DNA of 51,646 nt, taken from positions 1-51,646 of the forward strand of contig JADYXR010000034.1 in the NCBI GenBank assembly GCA_021772095.1, in the 5' to 3' direction. The stretch comes from Candidatus Obscuribacter sp. Lineage in GTDB: Bacteria; Cyanobacteriota; Vampirovibrionia; Obscuribacterales; Obscuribacteraceae. The position numbers and the translations under genes were made by a program. Shown piece after piece: positions 26,704 to 34,291 of the stretch; position 1 is the stretch's first letter; each line of letters starts with the position of its first letter. Below the pieces are notes generated by a model. The model did no database searches and was not told the origin of the DNA. It saw only the letters and a list, made by a program, of their open reading frames with translations.

Positions 26704-26732
26704 CTCGGCGTCTGTCTTCGGACGGCGCCGAG
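26704..26732 (+). terminator. Hairpin after the glutamate-synthase-like gene
   Basis: CTCGGCG / CGCCGAG with an inner CTGTC-TTCG-GACGG stem, 16 bases after the stop. It has no T-run. The remainder of the 302-bp gap to 26991 shows no other feature. Confidence 0.55.
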
Positions 26733-26990
26733 TGCGTGAGCCTCTCGATCGGGCAACAATAACAGCGCTAAATTGCGCACGAACCTCAACCCGGCCGGGG
26801 TGCAAGCTGAAAAATGCTTTCACCCTCAGCCAACCGAACGCAGTCTCGCAGACCGGCTTCATAAGCGGCTTGTCGCATCATCGCAAGATGGTCGGCGAGC
26901 TATCCGGTTTGCGAGCCTCGTTCCGCAACAGTCTCTGGTGAACAAGAGTGGCTTAGCAAGCCATTCTTCCACTCGAGGTGGAAGGACTCT

Positions 26991-27683
26991 ATGAACATAG
27001 ATTTCAAAATGATTCTGCGCGCCGGACTGGTAGTGGTGGCACTCGCTGCCATCTACCTTACCGCCGGCCACTTTCTGAAAGGTGTGTTCAGCCCGGAGGA
27101 CTTGCTACAGCTAATCAAGGACTCCGGTCCCTGGGCACCCCTTGTTTATATCGGGCTGTTCATCTGCAGCCCTGGAATTCCTGCGTCTGGACTTGCCATC
27201 GCCAGTGGTGCCATCTTCGGTTTGTGGTGGGGTTATCTCTACACCATAATCGGTGCATTTCTGGCGTTGATTCCGCCTTTCTGGTTTTCACGTCTGCTCG
27301 GGCGCAAACTGCTCGACAGGCTGCTCTCCAAGATCGGCGGATCGGTCGAAGACAAGGTCGCAGCGTTTCAACAGAGTGTCGAAAAACACGGCTGGCGATA
27401 CATCGCCTTCTGCCGTCTGATTCCGCTCTTCCCCTTCTCGCTGCTCAACCTGCTCTTCGGGCTGACGAGGATAAACTTCTGGACTTATCTCCTGACCAGT
27501 TTCATCTTCGCGCTGCCCGGCATGTTCGCATTCGTGTACATCGGCCACGCCGGTGCACAAGCAGCTGACAGCGGTGGACCGTGGCTCTACGTCAAAGTCT
27601 TCTTGGCGATGGGCGCTCTGGTAACACTGGCTTGCTTGCCTCAGCTTATCAAGTTCGCTCGAACGCGCTGGGGTAAGAAGTAA
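26991..27683 (+). CDS. VTT-domain membrane protein (TVP38/TMEM64, DedA superfamily)
   Basis: 230 residues with five to six hydrophobic segments. The VTT/SNARE-associated core is clear: APLVYIGLFICSPGIPASGLAIASGAIFGLWWG (about 49-83) and the second conserved block FCRLIPLFPFSLLNLLFGLTRINFW (about 140-164), with the Gly- and Pro-rich re-entrant loops of this family. Related proteins act in membrane lipid or proton homeostasis, and some DedA and TMEM41/VMP1 relatives are scramblases. GGAAGGA lies 7 bases before the ATG. It is probably in its own unit, because hairpins lie on both sides. Confidence 0.85.
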   Translation: MNIDFKMILRAGLVVVALAAIYLTAGHFLKGVFSPEDLLQLIKDSGPWAPLVYIGLFICSPGIPASGLAIASGAIFGLWWGYLYTIIGAFLALIPPFWFSRLLGRKLLDRLLSKIGGSVEDKVAAFQQSVEKHGWRYIAFCRLIPLFPFSLLNLLFGLTRINFWTYLLTSFIFALPGMFAFVYIGHAGAQAADSGGPWLYVKVFLAMGALVTLACLPQLIKFARTRWGKK

Positions 27684-27726
27684 CGAAAAGTGTGCTCGTT
27701 GCATGCTTTTCACAACACGACAAAAG

Positions 27727-27754
27727 GAGACAGCACCGCATTTGGTGCTGTCTC
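27727..27754 (+). terminator. Terminator of the VTT-domain gene
   Basis: Perfect 11-bp stem GAGACAGCACC / GGTGCTGTCTC with the loop GCATTT, 43 bases after the stop. The tail is only GTTCGG, so it is strong in structure but weak in T content. Confidence 0.6.
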
Positions 27755-27888
27755 GTTCGGCAACAAAGCGCACGAACGCTGCTCGAAGCGGCCGGAATGC
27801 GCACCGATCCTGCATCACCAGTCACCGTTTGCCTGGCTGCACTTGGTCGTGTGTCGAAGCGAGAAATCGCCCAACTAGGAATCAAAAG

Positions 27889-28464
27889 ATGAACCTCAAA
27901 AACGCCTTGACAGGCAATAAGGTGGCGACTCACTACGGCCTCAACGACAGCGGAAAACTGTCCGGTTCAGGAGTGCTGGGCTTCACGTATCAGCTCTTCG
28001 CAGTCCTCGCGGCTACCGCCCTTGTCCTCTTCTCGGGATCGGACGCCGTGCCGGCCGATGGTCTTGCGACCAAGGCCCTGCTGACCATCGTCACTGTATT
28101 CGGCTTCTTCGCCGGAGCAAAACTGCTGATCTGCATCGCCAATCGAGCCAGCAAGCGCATCGCGGACAGTGTCACCAATCGCGCGCTGCACTTCGTTGTC
28201 ACGCTCGCGCTCATGCTCGCCTTTCTCGGCGTAGTCATGTCGTGGCCTGCGGTGTTCCTGTTCGCACTCAGCAAGCTGGTACCCTCCGCAATCGGCTTTG
28301 CCGGCTGGAGCAGCGCCTTCTCGGTCGGCTTCGGCGTGCTCTGTTGTGACACCATTCTCGGTGGCTTAACGGGCGTGTCGCTGCTGGCCGGCAAACGCGA
28401 ACGCATCTTCGCAGACCCCCCGTCGCAAGCGTTGCAAAACGACTCGCGATCGGGCCCTAAATAG
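27889..28464 (+). CDS. Small integral membrane protein, unknown function
   Basis: 191 residues. Start MNLKNALTGNK: TAGGA lies about 8 bases upstream; the longer frame from 27703 has no site and runs over the preceding hairpin. About four hydrophobic segments (residues 29-50, 62-82, 100-125 and 128-165), Gly/Ala/Ser-rich, with a hydrophilic 25-residue C-terminus. No family recognised. Sixteen bases separate its stop from the metallophosphoesterase start, so the two are probably co-transcribed. Confidence 0.65.
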   Translation: MNLKNALTGNKVATHYGLNDSGKLSGSGVLGFTYQLFAVLAATALVLFSGSDAVPADGLATKALLTIVTVFGFFAGAKLLICIANRASKRIADSVTNRALHFVVTLALMLAFLGVVMSWPAVFLFALSKLVPSAIGFAGWSSAFSVGFGVLCCDTILGGLTGVSLLAGKRERIFADPPSQALQNDSRSGPK

Positions 28465-28480
28465 GAAAGGAGGCAACTCC

Positions 28481-29152
28481 ATGCGTCTAGTAATGCTGAG
28501 CGATACACACGCTCACCCACTGGCAAAGTGGCTCATCCCGGATGGTGATGTTCTCATCCATTCCGGAGACTTTTGCCGAGGACGCACTGTACCTCTTGAA
28601 GCCGTGCGTCATTTTAATGACGATATGTCCGCGCTGCCACACAAACACAAGCTGTTTGTCGCCGGCAACCACGATCTGCCGCTTGCGCTCGACGCTGAAG
28701 CTGCCCGTGCCATGCTGACTGCCGTCACGTATCTGGAAGATAGCGGTGTCACCATCGATGGTGTCAAGTTCTACGGCTCGCCCTGGCAGCCGGAGCACCG
28801 CTTCTGGGCATTCAATCTGGCCCGCCGCTGCCCTGAGCTCAAAGCAAAGTGGGCGGCTGTGCCGGATGACACCGATGTCCTGATTACTCATTCGCCTCCT
28901 TTCGGCATTCTCGATGTCTCGAGAAGCGCCTACGAAGAGGTCGGATGCGAACTGCTTCGCAGACGCCTGGAGACCTTCAGCCCCAAGCTGCACGTCTTTG
29001 GTCACGTCCACGAAGGTCGCGGTCAGGAAGAAGACAACGGTACCCTCTTCATCAACGCATCCAGCGTCGACCTCGACTACGAGCCGGTCCACAAGCCAGT
29101 CGTCGTCGACCTCGACATCGCAACGGGCAAAGTGACCGTTGTGCAAATCTGA
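28481..29152 (+). CDS. Metallophosphoesterase (calcineurin-like, MPPED/239FB type)
   Basis: 223 residues with all metal-binding blocks of the calcineurin-like superfamily: SDTH (D8, H10), SGD (D30), GNHD (N63, H64), THSPP (H137) and GHVHEG (H175, H177). The THSPPFGILD element is characteristic of the MPPED1/239FB group, which includes cyclic-nucleotide phosphodiesterases; the actual substrate is unknown. Cytoplasmic. A very strong AAAGGAGG site precedes the ATG. Second gene of a likely operon with the membrane protein at 27889. It ends before a terminator at 29172. Confidence 0.9.
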   Translation: MRLVMLSDTHAHPLAKWLIPDGDVLIHSGDFCRGRTVPLEAVRHFNDDMSALPHKHKLFVAGNHDLPLALDAEAARAMLTAVTYLEDSGVTIDGVKFYGSPWQPEHRFWAFNLARRCPELKAKWAAVPDDTDVLITHSPPFGILDVSRSAYEEVGCELLRRRLETFSPKLHVFGHVHEGRGQEEDNGTLFINASSVDLDYEPVHKPVVVDLDIATGKVTVVQI

Positions 29153-29171
29153 CCCACGACCGTCAGGTTTC

Positions 29172-29216
29172 CGAGAAGAAGCACTACCGGCAACGGTTTT
29201 GTTTCTTCTCGTTTTG
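29172..29216 (+). terminator. Terminator of the metallophosphoesterase operon
   Basis: Outer stem CGAGAAGAA / TTCTTCTCG with an inner ACCG-GCAA-CGGT hairpin and a GTTTTG tail, 20 bases after the stop. Confidence 0.7.
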
Positions 29217-29387
29217 CACCCCACCTCTACTATCACTTATCACAGATCCTATCACACCCCGATGCATGGACTGCAAATCGCCTCGATCCTTCGACTAAAT
29301 CCACAAGGCGGCGATTATCCATTCATGTGTCAAAACTCGTTTAACGGCTCTGGTTGGGCGGCTTCACGCATTATTTCCAGAGCAGTT

Positions 29388-29666
29388 ACTTGTTGTCGCT
29401 ATGTTGTATCAGCCGAGGCGGATCGAAAACACTACGTTTCCAGTCATTGCTCATCTTCTTCTGCAATACAAAACACGCAAACATTAGGTTTCCGGGCTCG
29501 CCTCGGCTGTCTTGCCGATTTGTTTATACCGAACGATTAGCGATTTTGTTCAGCCTGTTCATGGCACAACGCGGTGGCTGTGCCGTTTTTAGAGAATGTC
29601 TAGACGTCTGATTTCATTTCCACGGATCAACCAGAAAGCGATTCGGTATAAGGAATCAAAAGGTCT
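29388..29666. repeat. Dispersed intergenic repeat, copy 2
   Basis: Second copy of the repeat at 5165-5442, same orientation. Identical blocks include GAGGCGGATCGAAAACACT, AACACGCAAACATT, GGCTGTCTTGCCGATTTGTT and TATACCGA; the 3' part is more diverged. Immediately after it, GGTCTGCTCTAGTC occurs twice in tandem (29663-29695). The rest of the gap 29217-29799 holds no convincing gene. Confidence 0.75.
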
Positions 29667-29754
29667 GCTCTAGTCGCCAGGGTCTGCTCTAGTCATTAGG
29701 GACTGATCGAGCCACCCGCGGAATTGAAACGGAGCGAAGCTTTTGGGTTAGGAC

Positions 29755-29760
29755 TATAAT
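29755..29760 (+). promoter_or_regulatory. Candidate -10 box for the kinase gene
   Basis: Perfect TATAAT 39 bases before the kinase ATG. There is no consensus -35 at 16-18 bases (TTGAAA at 29724 is too far, 25 bases), so an activator may be needed. Confidence 0.4.
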
Positions 29761-29799
29761 GCCAAATAAGCGACTAAAATCATTCAAAAAATCGCCATC

Positions 29800-31938
29800 A
29801 TGCCTGGAAGACGCGAGCCTAAGAAACGAGATGCCGCGCAGATCAATGAGTCTGTCGAACTCGTCTGCCATGACGAACCTCGTCGCGAGCTGCAAACACC
29901 GGTTCTTTCGCTTTTAGGAATCGGACAGTCGAGACACGACGCGGATTATGATCCGCTTGTCGGCACGGTGATTGCGGCGAAGTACGAGATTCACGCCCTA
30001 TGCGGACAGGGCGGCATGGGCAGTGTGTACAAAGCGCAGCACTTTGATTTAAAACGTTTTGTCGCGGTCAAAGTTCTGCACAAACATCTTCTCAGTCACC
30101 AGGGAATATCGGATCGGTTTCGACTTTCAGCGCAGGCAGCTCATGCTTTGCGGCATCCCAACCTGGTTTCGGTCACTGACTTTGGCTACACACAGGAAGG
30201 GCAATTTTATTTGGCTATGGATTTTATTCAGGGAGAAACGCTTGCTTATAAACTAAAAAGAGAGCATGAATTAAGCGTCGATTCTTTTTTTAAAGTCTTC
30301 TCCCAGGTGCTTTCCGGCTTGAAGTTTTGTCATGAAAAAGGGATTGTTCATCGCGATATAAAACCGAGCAACATTCTGATCACTGACCGCGAAGTTAAAA
30401 CCGACAGTATAAAACTGGTGGATTTTGGTATCGCCAAGGTTCTTCCGGAGAGCGATTCTTCAATCGATCACCTGACTCAGACCGGCGAGCTTTTGGGTAG
30501 TCCTTTGTACATGAGTCCGGAGCAATGTCGCGGCGATGAGATCGATGCGCGCACGGATTTGTATGCGCTCGGGTGCGTGATGTTCGAGGCACTGAGCGGA
30601 AAGCCGCCGTTTCAAGGAAAGAGCGCAATAGAAACTTTAATGTTGCATTGTTCACAGCCGTCGCCGACACTTTACGAGGCAACCGGTGATGCGCAGCTCA
30701 CAGAGCAGCTTGACGCGTTTATCAAGAAAGCGATGGCGAAGGATAGAAACGATCGTTTCGGTAGCGCGGAAGAAATGGAAGCGGCTTTGGCTAGCATTCA
30801 GCGGTTTCTGCACTTGCCGAAAATTGCCAGGCAGCGTTTAAATCAAAGCTCGCAAGGCGGCACTGGAAGCCAGTCGGTGCAGACTACTCACCCGGCACCG
30901 AGAAGTAAAATGGGGTTTTGGCTGGTCACACTTGTCGCTATTGGCGCATCGTGCGGAATGCTTTTTCTTGGCAAGAATGCGCTGACTAATCAGGCGCATC
31001 CGCCTCTGTTGTCTCAACAAACTAACGCAACCACCGATCAAGCGCTCGATACGATCAAACTGGGAGTGATCGAACGTCAGGAGGGCAACCTCAATCATTC
31101 AGAGGCGCGCCTTAGAAAAGCTCTGGTAGAAGTCGAACAAGCGTTCGGCAAACAGAGTGAAGAATACATGACCACTTTGAACGAACTCGCGGCAAGCGAG
31201 ATCGCCATCGCAGAAAACGATGCAACGATTAAGCGAAAGTCGTTTTACCAGGTAGCGGAAGTGCTACTGCAGTCTTCCATCGAAGGTTGCCACCACTTGT
31301 CGGCGGGCTTACAACAAGAAAATGAGCTGGCGAAAATCAACATGCTTGAAGCACGCGCGACTTTTCAACTTGCGCACGTTTATACAAGGCAAGCTCGATA
31401 CGAGCAAGCAGCCAACCTCTTTACTCGTGGTTTCAAACTCTTAGGTACAGATCAGCCGATTGACGAAACCAACCAGGAATTTTTCAAAGCCTATTCAGAC
31501 TATTTGTGGCGTGTTGGAAAAGAACGCGAAGCGGCGCAGCTACAGCTGTCTTTCTTCGTTGAGCCAAACGAAGCGAAAGGGGCTGGCCAATCCTCCGCTG
31601 TTCCAATTGCTCCGACCGGCTTGTGGTCGGAAAAGAATTTCAGCATCGAGCTGGTCGATACGAGCGGCGTCATTAGAGGTTCTCACAGTTACACGATTCC
31701 ACACAGCAATCGCGTTGATGGCACCATAGACAATACCAGGCCTACGATCACCGGATCGTTTACGGGTGGAATATACAAAGGTCAAGTTAAAAGCTCCTCC
31801 GGACCAAAAGCCAATCTGTCACTCGTTCGACTCGGCGATTACCTCGTGTGGAAACTCATACCAATCGATGGCGAAGGCAGACTGCAATTGCCGGAGACAG
31901 CAGTTTTGCGTTTGGGCGAATTGGCACCGACGCGTTGA
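29800..31938 (+). CDS. Membrane Ser/Thr protein kinase with TPR-like extracytoplasmic region
   Basis: 712 residues. The kinase domain spans about 54-330: Gly loop GQGGMG (69-74), ATP lysine K91, HRDIKPSN with H184 and catalytic D186, DFG at 208-210, SPE in place of APE (239-241). The usual alpha-C glutamate, found in the RE/QE of the RFxREA motif, is replaced: RFRLSAQAAHALRHPN at 106-120. One membrane helix at 371-390. The outer part (400-580) contains helical hairpins resembling TPRs (EGNLNHSEARLRKALVEVEQAFG). A C-terminal beta-rich segment (about 600-712) follows. It probably senses something outside and phosphorylates cytoplasmic proteins. No good ribosome site precedes the ATG, so the start is less certain. 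Confidence 0.88.
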   Translation: MPGRREPKKRDAAQINESVELVCHDEPRRELQTPVLSLLGIGQSRHDADYDPLVGTVIAAKYEIHALCGQGGMGSVYKAQHFDLKRFVAVKVLHKHLLSHQGISDRFRLSAQAAHALRHPNLVSVTDFGYTQEGQFYLAMDFIQGETLAYKLKREHELSVDSFFKVFSQVLSGLKFCHEKGIVHRDIKPSNILITDREVKTDSIKLVDFGIAKVLPESDSSIDHLTQTGELLGSPLYMSPEQCRGDEIDARTDLYALGCVMFEALSGKPPFQGKSAIETLMLHCSQPSPTLYEATGDAQLTEQLDAFIKKAMAKDRNDRFGSAEEMEAALASIQRFLHLPKIARQRLNQSSQGGTGSQSVQTTHPAPRSKMGFWLVTLVAIGASCGMLFLGKNALTNQAHPPLLSQQTNATTDQALDTIKLGVIERQEGNLNHSEARLRKALVEVEQAFGKQSEEYMTTLNELAASEIAIAENDATIKRKSFYQVAEVLLQSSIEGCHHLSAGLQQENELAKINMLEARATFQLAHVYTRQARYEQAANLFTRGFKLLGTDQPIDETNQEFFKAYSDYLWRVGKEREAAQLQLSFFVEPNEAKGAGQSSAVPIAPTGLWSEKNFSIELVDTSGVIRGSHSYTIPHSNRVDGTIDNTRPTITGSFTGGIYKGQVKSSSGPKANLSLVRLGDYLVWKLIPIDGEGRLQLPETAVLRLGELAPTR

Positions 31939-31941
31939 TGT

Positions 31942-31983
31942 GGTCTGGTGCGTGTTCTAGTGCGGCGGTCTGGTGCGTGTTCT
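31942..31983. repeat. 17-bp direct repeat
   Basis: GGTCTGGTGCGTGTTCT at 31942-31958 and again at 31967-31983, an exact duplication just after the kinase stop codon. Confidence 0.7.
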
Positions 31984-32193
31984 GTCCCTTTCATTGGGCT
32001 GTACTTGCAAACGTACATGAATGCGCACAGCCCTAAGCGGACGAAAACAACCGTTCTGTCCTTAAATGGGCTTTCGAAAACGTTTAATGTGCAGACCCAG
32101 TTTGGTTACAACTCGATCACCGATTCGACCATCATGCGGATTTACTATGCATTCATCAGCCGAACGACGGCGGCAACAAGGAGAACAACCAGC

Positions 32194-33126
32194 ATGACTT
32201 ACGAATCCTTTCGTCCTCAACTTACTAATGATAACGCCCAACAAGCACCGAGCAATTTGCAAAATGAATCGATCCAGCTAATGGGAGACCGCGGTGGCAG
32301 AGCCACTCAACAAAAGTCTGAGCCCAGCGAATTGGTTTTTGACAGCAAAATCTGGAGCAACGATTCCAATCAATTAGCCACCAAAGTAAAAAATGAAAGT
32401 GGCAACTCTGATGCTACCAAGGCTGAACAAAAGCAAGGCGAATTAAAAGAGGCTGGCGATAAAAACAGAATAGACGTCAAACAAAAATTAGACGAGAACG
32501 TTTCCAGCAAAGACAGCCAAAAGCATGAAGGCACGCCTAAAGACGACAACGCTTCCAATGTAGTGAAAAACAAAATCGGAGAAAAAAGCAAAAGCGATAC
32601 TTCTGATTCTGACGTTTCAAAAGAAAAAGATAAGAGCAAAACCGATGGTGGCGTGAAAGACAAAACCGGTGACAAACTGGATAGCAAGGACAAGCGCGAA
32701 GAAAAAGAACAAGACGACGTGGTGAAGGACAAAATCGGTGAGCAAAGCAAAACCGACAACGCAACAATAGTCGACAAGGAAAAAGTCGAAAACTCCACCA
32801 AAGATAAAACCGGTGAGAGCGCTACCGAAGCGACAAAAGCCAAAACGCACGACGGCAGACTCGATCGCGACAAAACCATTGAAGACATCAAGCCGACTGA
32901 CCCAAAGAAAGCACCACGAGGCGATGAAACCTCAACAGAAAAAGCAAATCCTCCAGGCGCTCATAGACCAAAGACTGATTGTTTTCCGAACAGAACGGCG
33001 ACAGGGTCCAGCGATCCGTCGGAACAGAGACAAAGAAATCCACGCGATCAGCGAGGCGGATTCGGCCAAGGCGCCAGACACGATCATCAACAAGTTGAAC
33101 AAGTGACTGGCGGCCGCAAGCGCTAA
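32194..33126 (+). CDS. Lys/Asp/Glu-rich disordered protein, probable C-terminal frameshift
   Basis: 310 residues as read. Start MTYESFRPQL has AAGGAG 10 bases upstream; the longer frame from 31948 is rejected. Residues 50-250 are low complexity, with loosely repeated units such as VVKDKIGE, VVKNKIGE and VKDKTGDK, and no membrane segment. From about 32930 the chosen frame becomes Pro/Gly/Arg/Gln-rich and unnatural, while the next frame (ending at a TGA at 33106) becomes a normal helical peptide (KKQILQALIDQRLIVFRTER...) with C/G-ending codons. A run of five A at about 32938 is a possible slip or indel site. The real C-terminus is probably in that second frame. Function unknown; possibly linked with the upstream kinase. 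Confidence 0.6.
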   Translation: MTYESFRPQLTNDNAQQAPSNLQNESIQLMGDRGGRATQQKSEPSELVFDSKIWSNDSNQLATKVKNESGNSDATKAEQKQGELKEAGDKNRIDVKQKLDENVSSKDSQKHEGTPKDDNASNVVKNKIGEKSKSDTSDSDVSKEKDKSKTDGGVKDKTGDKLDSKDKREEKEQDDVVKDKIGEQSKTDNATIVDKEKVENSTKDKTGESATEATKAKTHDGRLDRDKTIEDIKPTDPKKAPRGDETSTEKANPPGAHRPKTDCFPNRTATGSSDPSEQRQRNPRDQRGGFGQGARHDHQQVEQVTGGRKR

Positions 33127-33481
33127 GCGATACTCGGCGCAACAAGCAAGAGAGTTTCATTCAGGCACTTGGTGAAGCAGGTTCAGAGGCAATACGCGAG
33201 GGAATCTCGACTACATGTCGCAACAAGACCACAAGCAACCATCACAGCACAACGCCCAATGAAATCTCGACTGCACGCAGCGAACAAGCCAGCAACCAGC
33301 AAAATTTCACCTCATACTCAGCAACCAGAACTGCCTTAGCTGTATGAGAAGCAACACAAAACCCCTGCCACTGTTTCAGTCCATTCCGCACCGCAGTCCC
33401 GGCTCACTTCCGCAGGTCCGCAGCTCGCAATTCGTTCGAGACTCGAAAACAATGGTACTGATTATCGCCTGCGTGATCCCG
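33127..33481. other. Convergent intergenic region
   Basis: 355 bases between the disordered-protein gene and the end of the response-regulator gene. Rich in CAACAAGC and AATCTCGACT-like words, but no clear array. No convincing gene. It ends in the inverted repeat listed at 33464-33504. Confidence 0.45.
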
Positions 33482-33504
33482 TCAATCCGGGTTTCGCAGG
33501 CGAT
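33464..33504 (-). terminator. Terminator overlapping the response-regulator stop codon
   Basis: Perfect 10-bp stem ATCGCCTGCG / CGCAGGCGAT (33464-33473 with 33495-33504) enclosing a CCCG/CGGG pairing. It straddles the stop codon at 33482-33484 on the minus strand. The T content after it is low. Confidence 0.5.
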
Positions 33505-34162
33505 ATCCTACTCGGGGGATATTCTCGATCAACGAGGCCGTCTCATCTTCTCCATCATCCAGTTTTTTTCTCAAACGTTTAATCGCATTACGAAGCGCAT
33601 CCGGAGTGGCGTCTGCATCATTTGGCCAAACCCGCTGCAACAGCGCTTCCGGACTAAACACCATATCGGCGTTTCGCATGAAAAATTCAAGCAGCGAGAA
33701 CTCACGAGGCATAAGCTGCACTTCGGAACCGCGCCTGGTGACTCGATGTTTGATTGGATCTAAAGTCAGTTCACCAACTTTCAACGTCGACGACACCACG
33801 GCTGCCGGCCGCCGAATAAGCGCTCTCAGCCTGGCAGACAGTTCTTTCAGACTGAATGGTTTAGTCAAATAATCATCAGCCCCAGCATCGAGTCCATCGA
33901 TGCGATCGGCAACCTGACTGCGTCCGGTCAACATCAATATCGGCACCACGCCCTTGATGGCGCGATACTGCCGGCAGATTTCCAAACCAGTGATACCAGG
34001 CAGTTCAAAGTCCAAAATCGCAGCGTCAAAGGTTCCATTCTTCAGAAGGTCAAAACCTTCCAATCCGTCGGCGCTATGAATGACCTCATAACGATCGGCG
34101 CGCAGCCACGACAAAATCGTGGACGCCATATTCTCATCATCTTCGACCAGCAATAACTTCAT
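33482..34162 (-). CDS. OmpR-family response regulator
   Basis: 226 residues. Receiver domain 1-115 with the acidic pocket (D8, D9), phospho-acceptor D51 in AAILDFELPG, T79 in LMLTGR and K101 in YLTKPF. The C-terminal winged-helix DNA-binding domain (about 130-226) has the usual ending (RLRKKLDDG...IENIPRVGYRLRNP). It should be phosphorylated by a histidine kinase and bind DNA as a dimer. Start MKLLLVEDD is preferred because it begins the first strand; its ribosome site is weak. It is transcribed divergently from the histidine kinase at 34292, with 129 bp between the starts, so the two are a likely cognate pair and may share an autoregulated promoter region. Confidence 0.92.
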   Translation of the reverse strand: MKLLLVEDDENMASTILSWLRADRYEVIHSADGLEGFDLLKNGTFDAAILDFELPGITGLEICRQYRAIKGVVPILMLTGRSQVADRIDGLDAGADDYLTKPFSLKELSARLRALIRRPAAVVSSTLKVGELTLDPIKHRVTRRGSEVQLMPREFSLLEFFMRNADMVFSPEALLQRVWPNDADATPDALRNAIKRLRKKLDDGEDETASLIENIPRVGYRLRNPD

Positions 34163-34291
34163 CCCGATAGCATACAACTGTCGGTCGATTTGCGTAGTTA
34201 TCAGGCTCTAAAATTTCCAAATGCCACCGCGCCCGCGTTCGGTGATATCCTGTTGGAATGCTCATCAGTCGTCCAATTGAGCGCGGAGATT

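Noticed and set aside
25237..26862. 541-residue minus-strand frame
   Set aside because: Antisense of the glutamate-synthase-like gene; Val/Asp/His-rich artefact.
29689..29895. 68-residue minus-strand frame at the kinase start
   Set aside because: Antisense to the kinase N-terminus and its promoter, no supporting signal.
32888..33160. 90-residue minus-strand frame
   Set aside because: Mirror of the shifted frame that I propose as the real C-terminus of the disordered protein.
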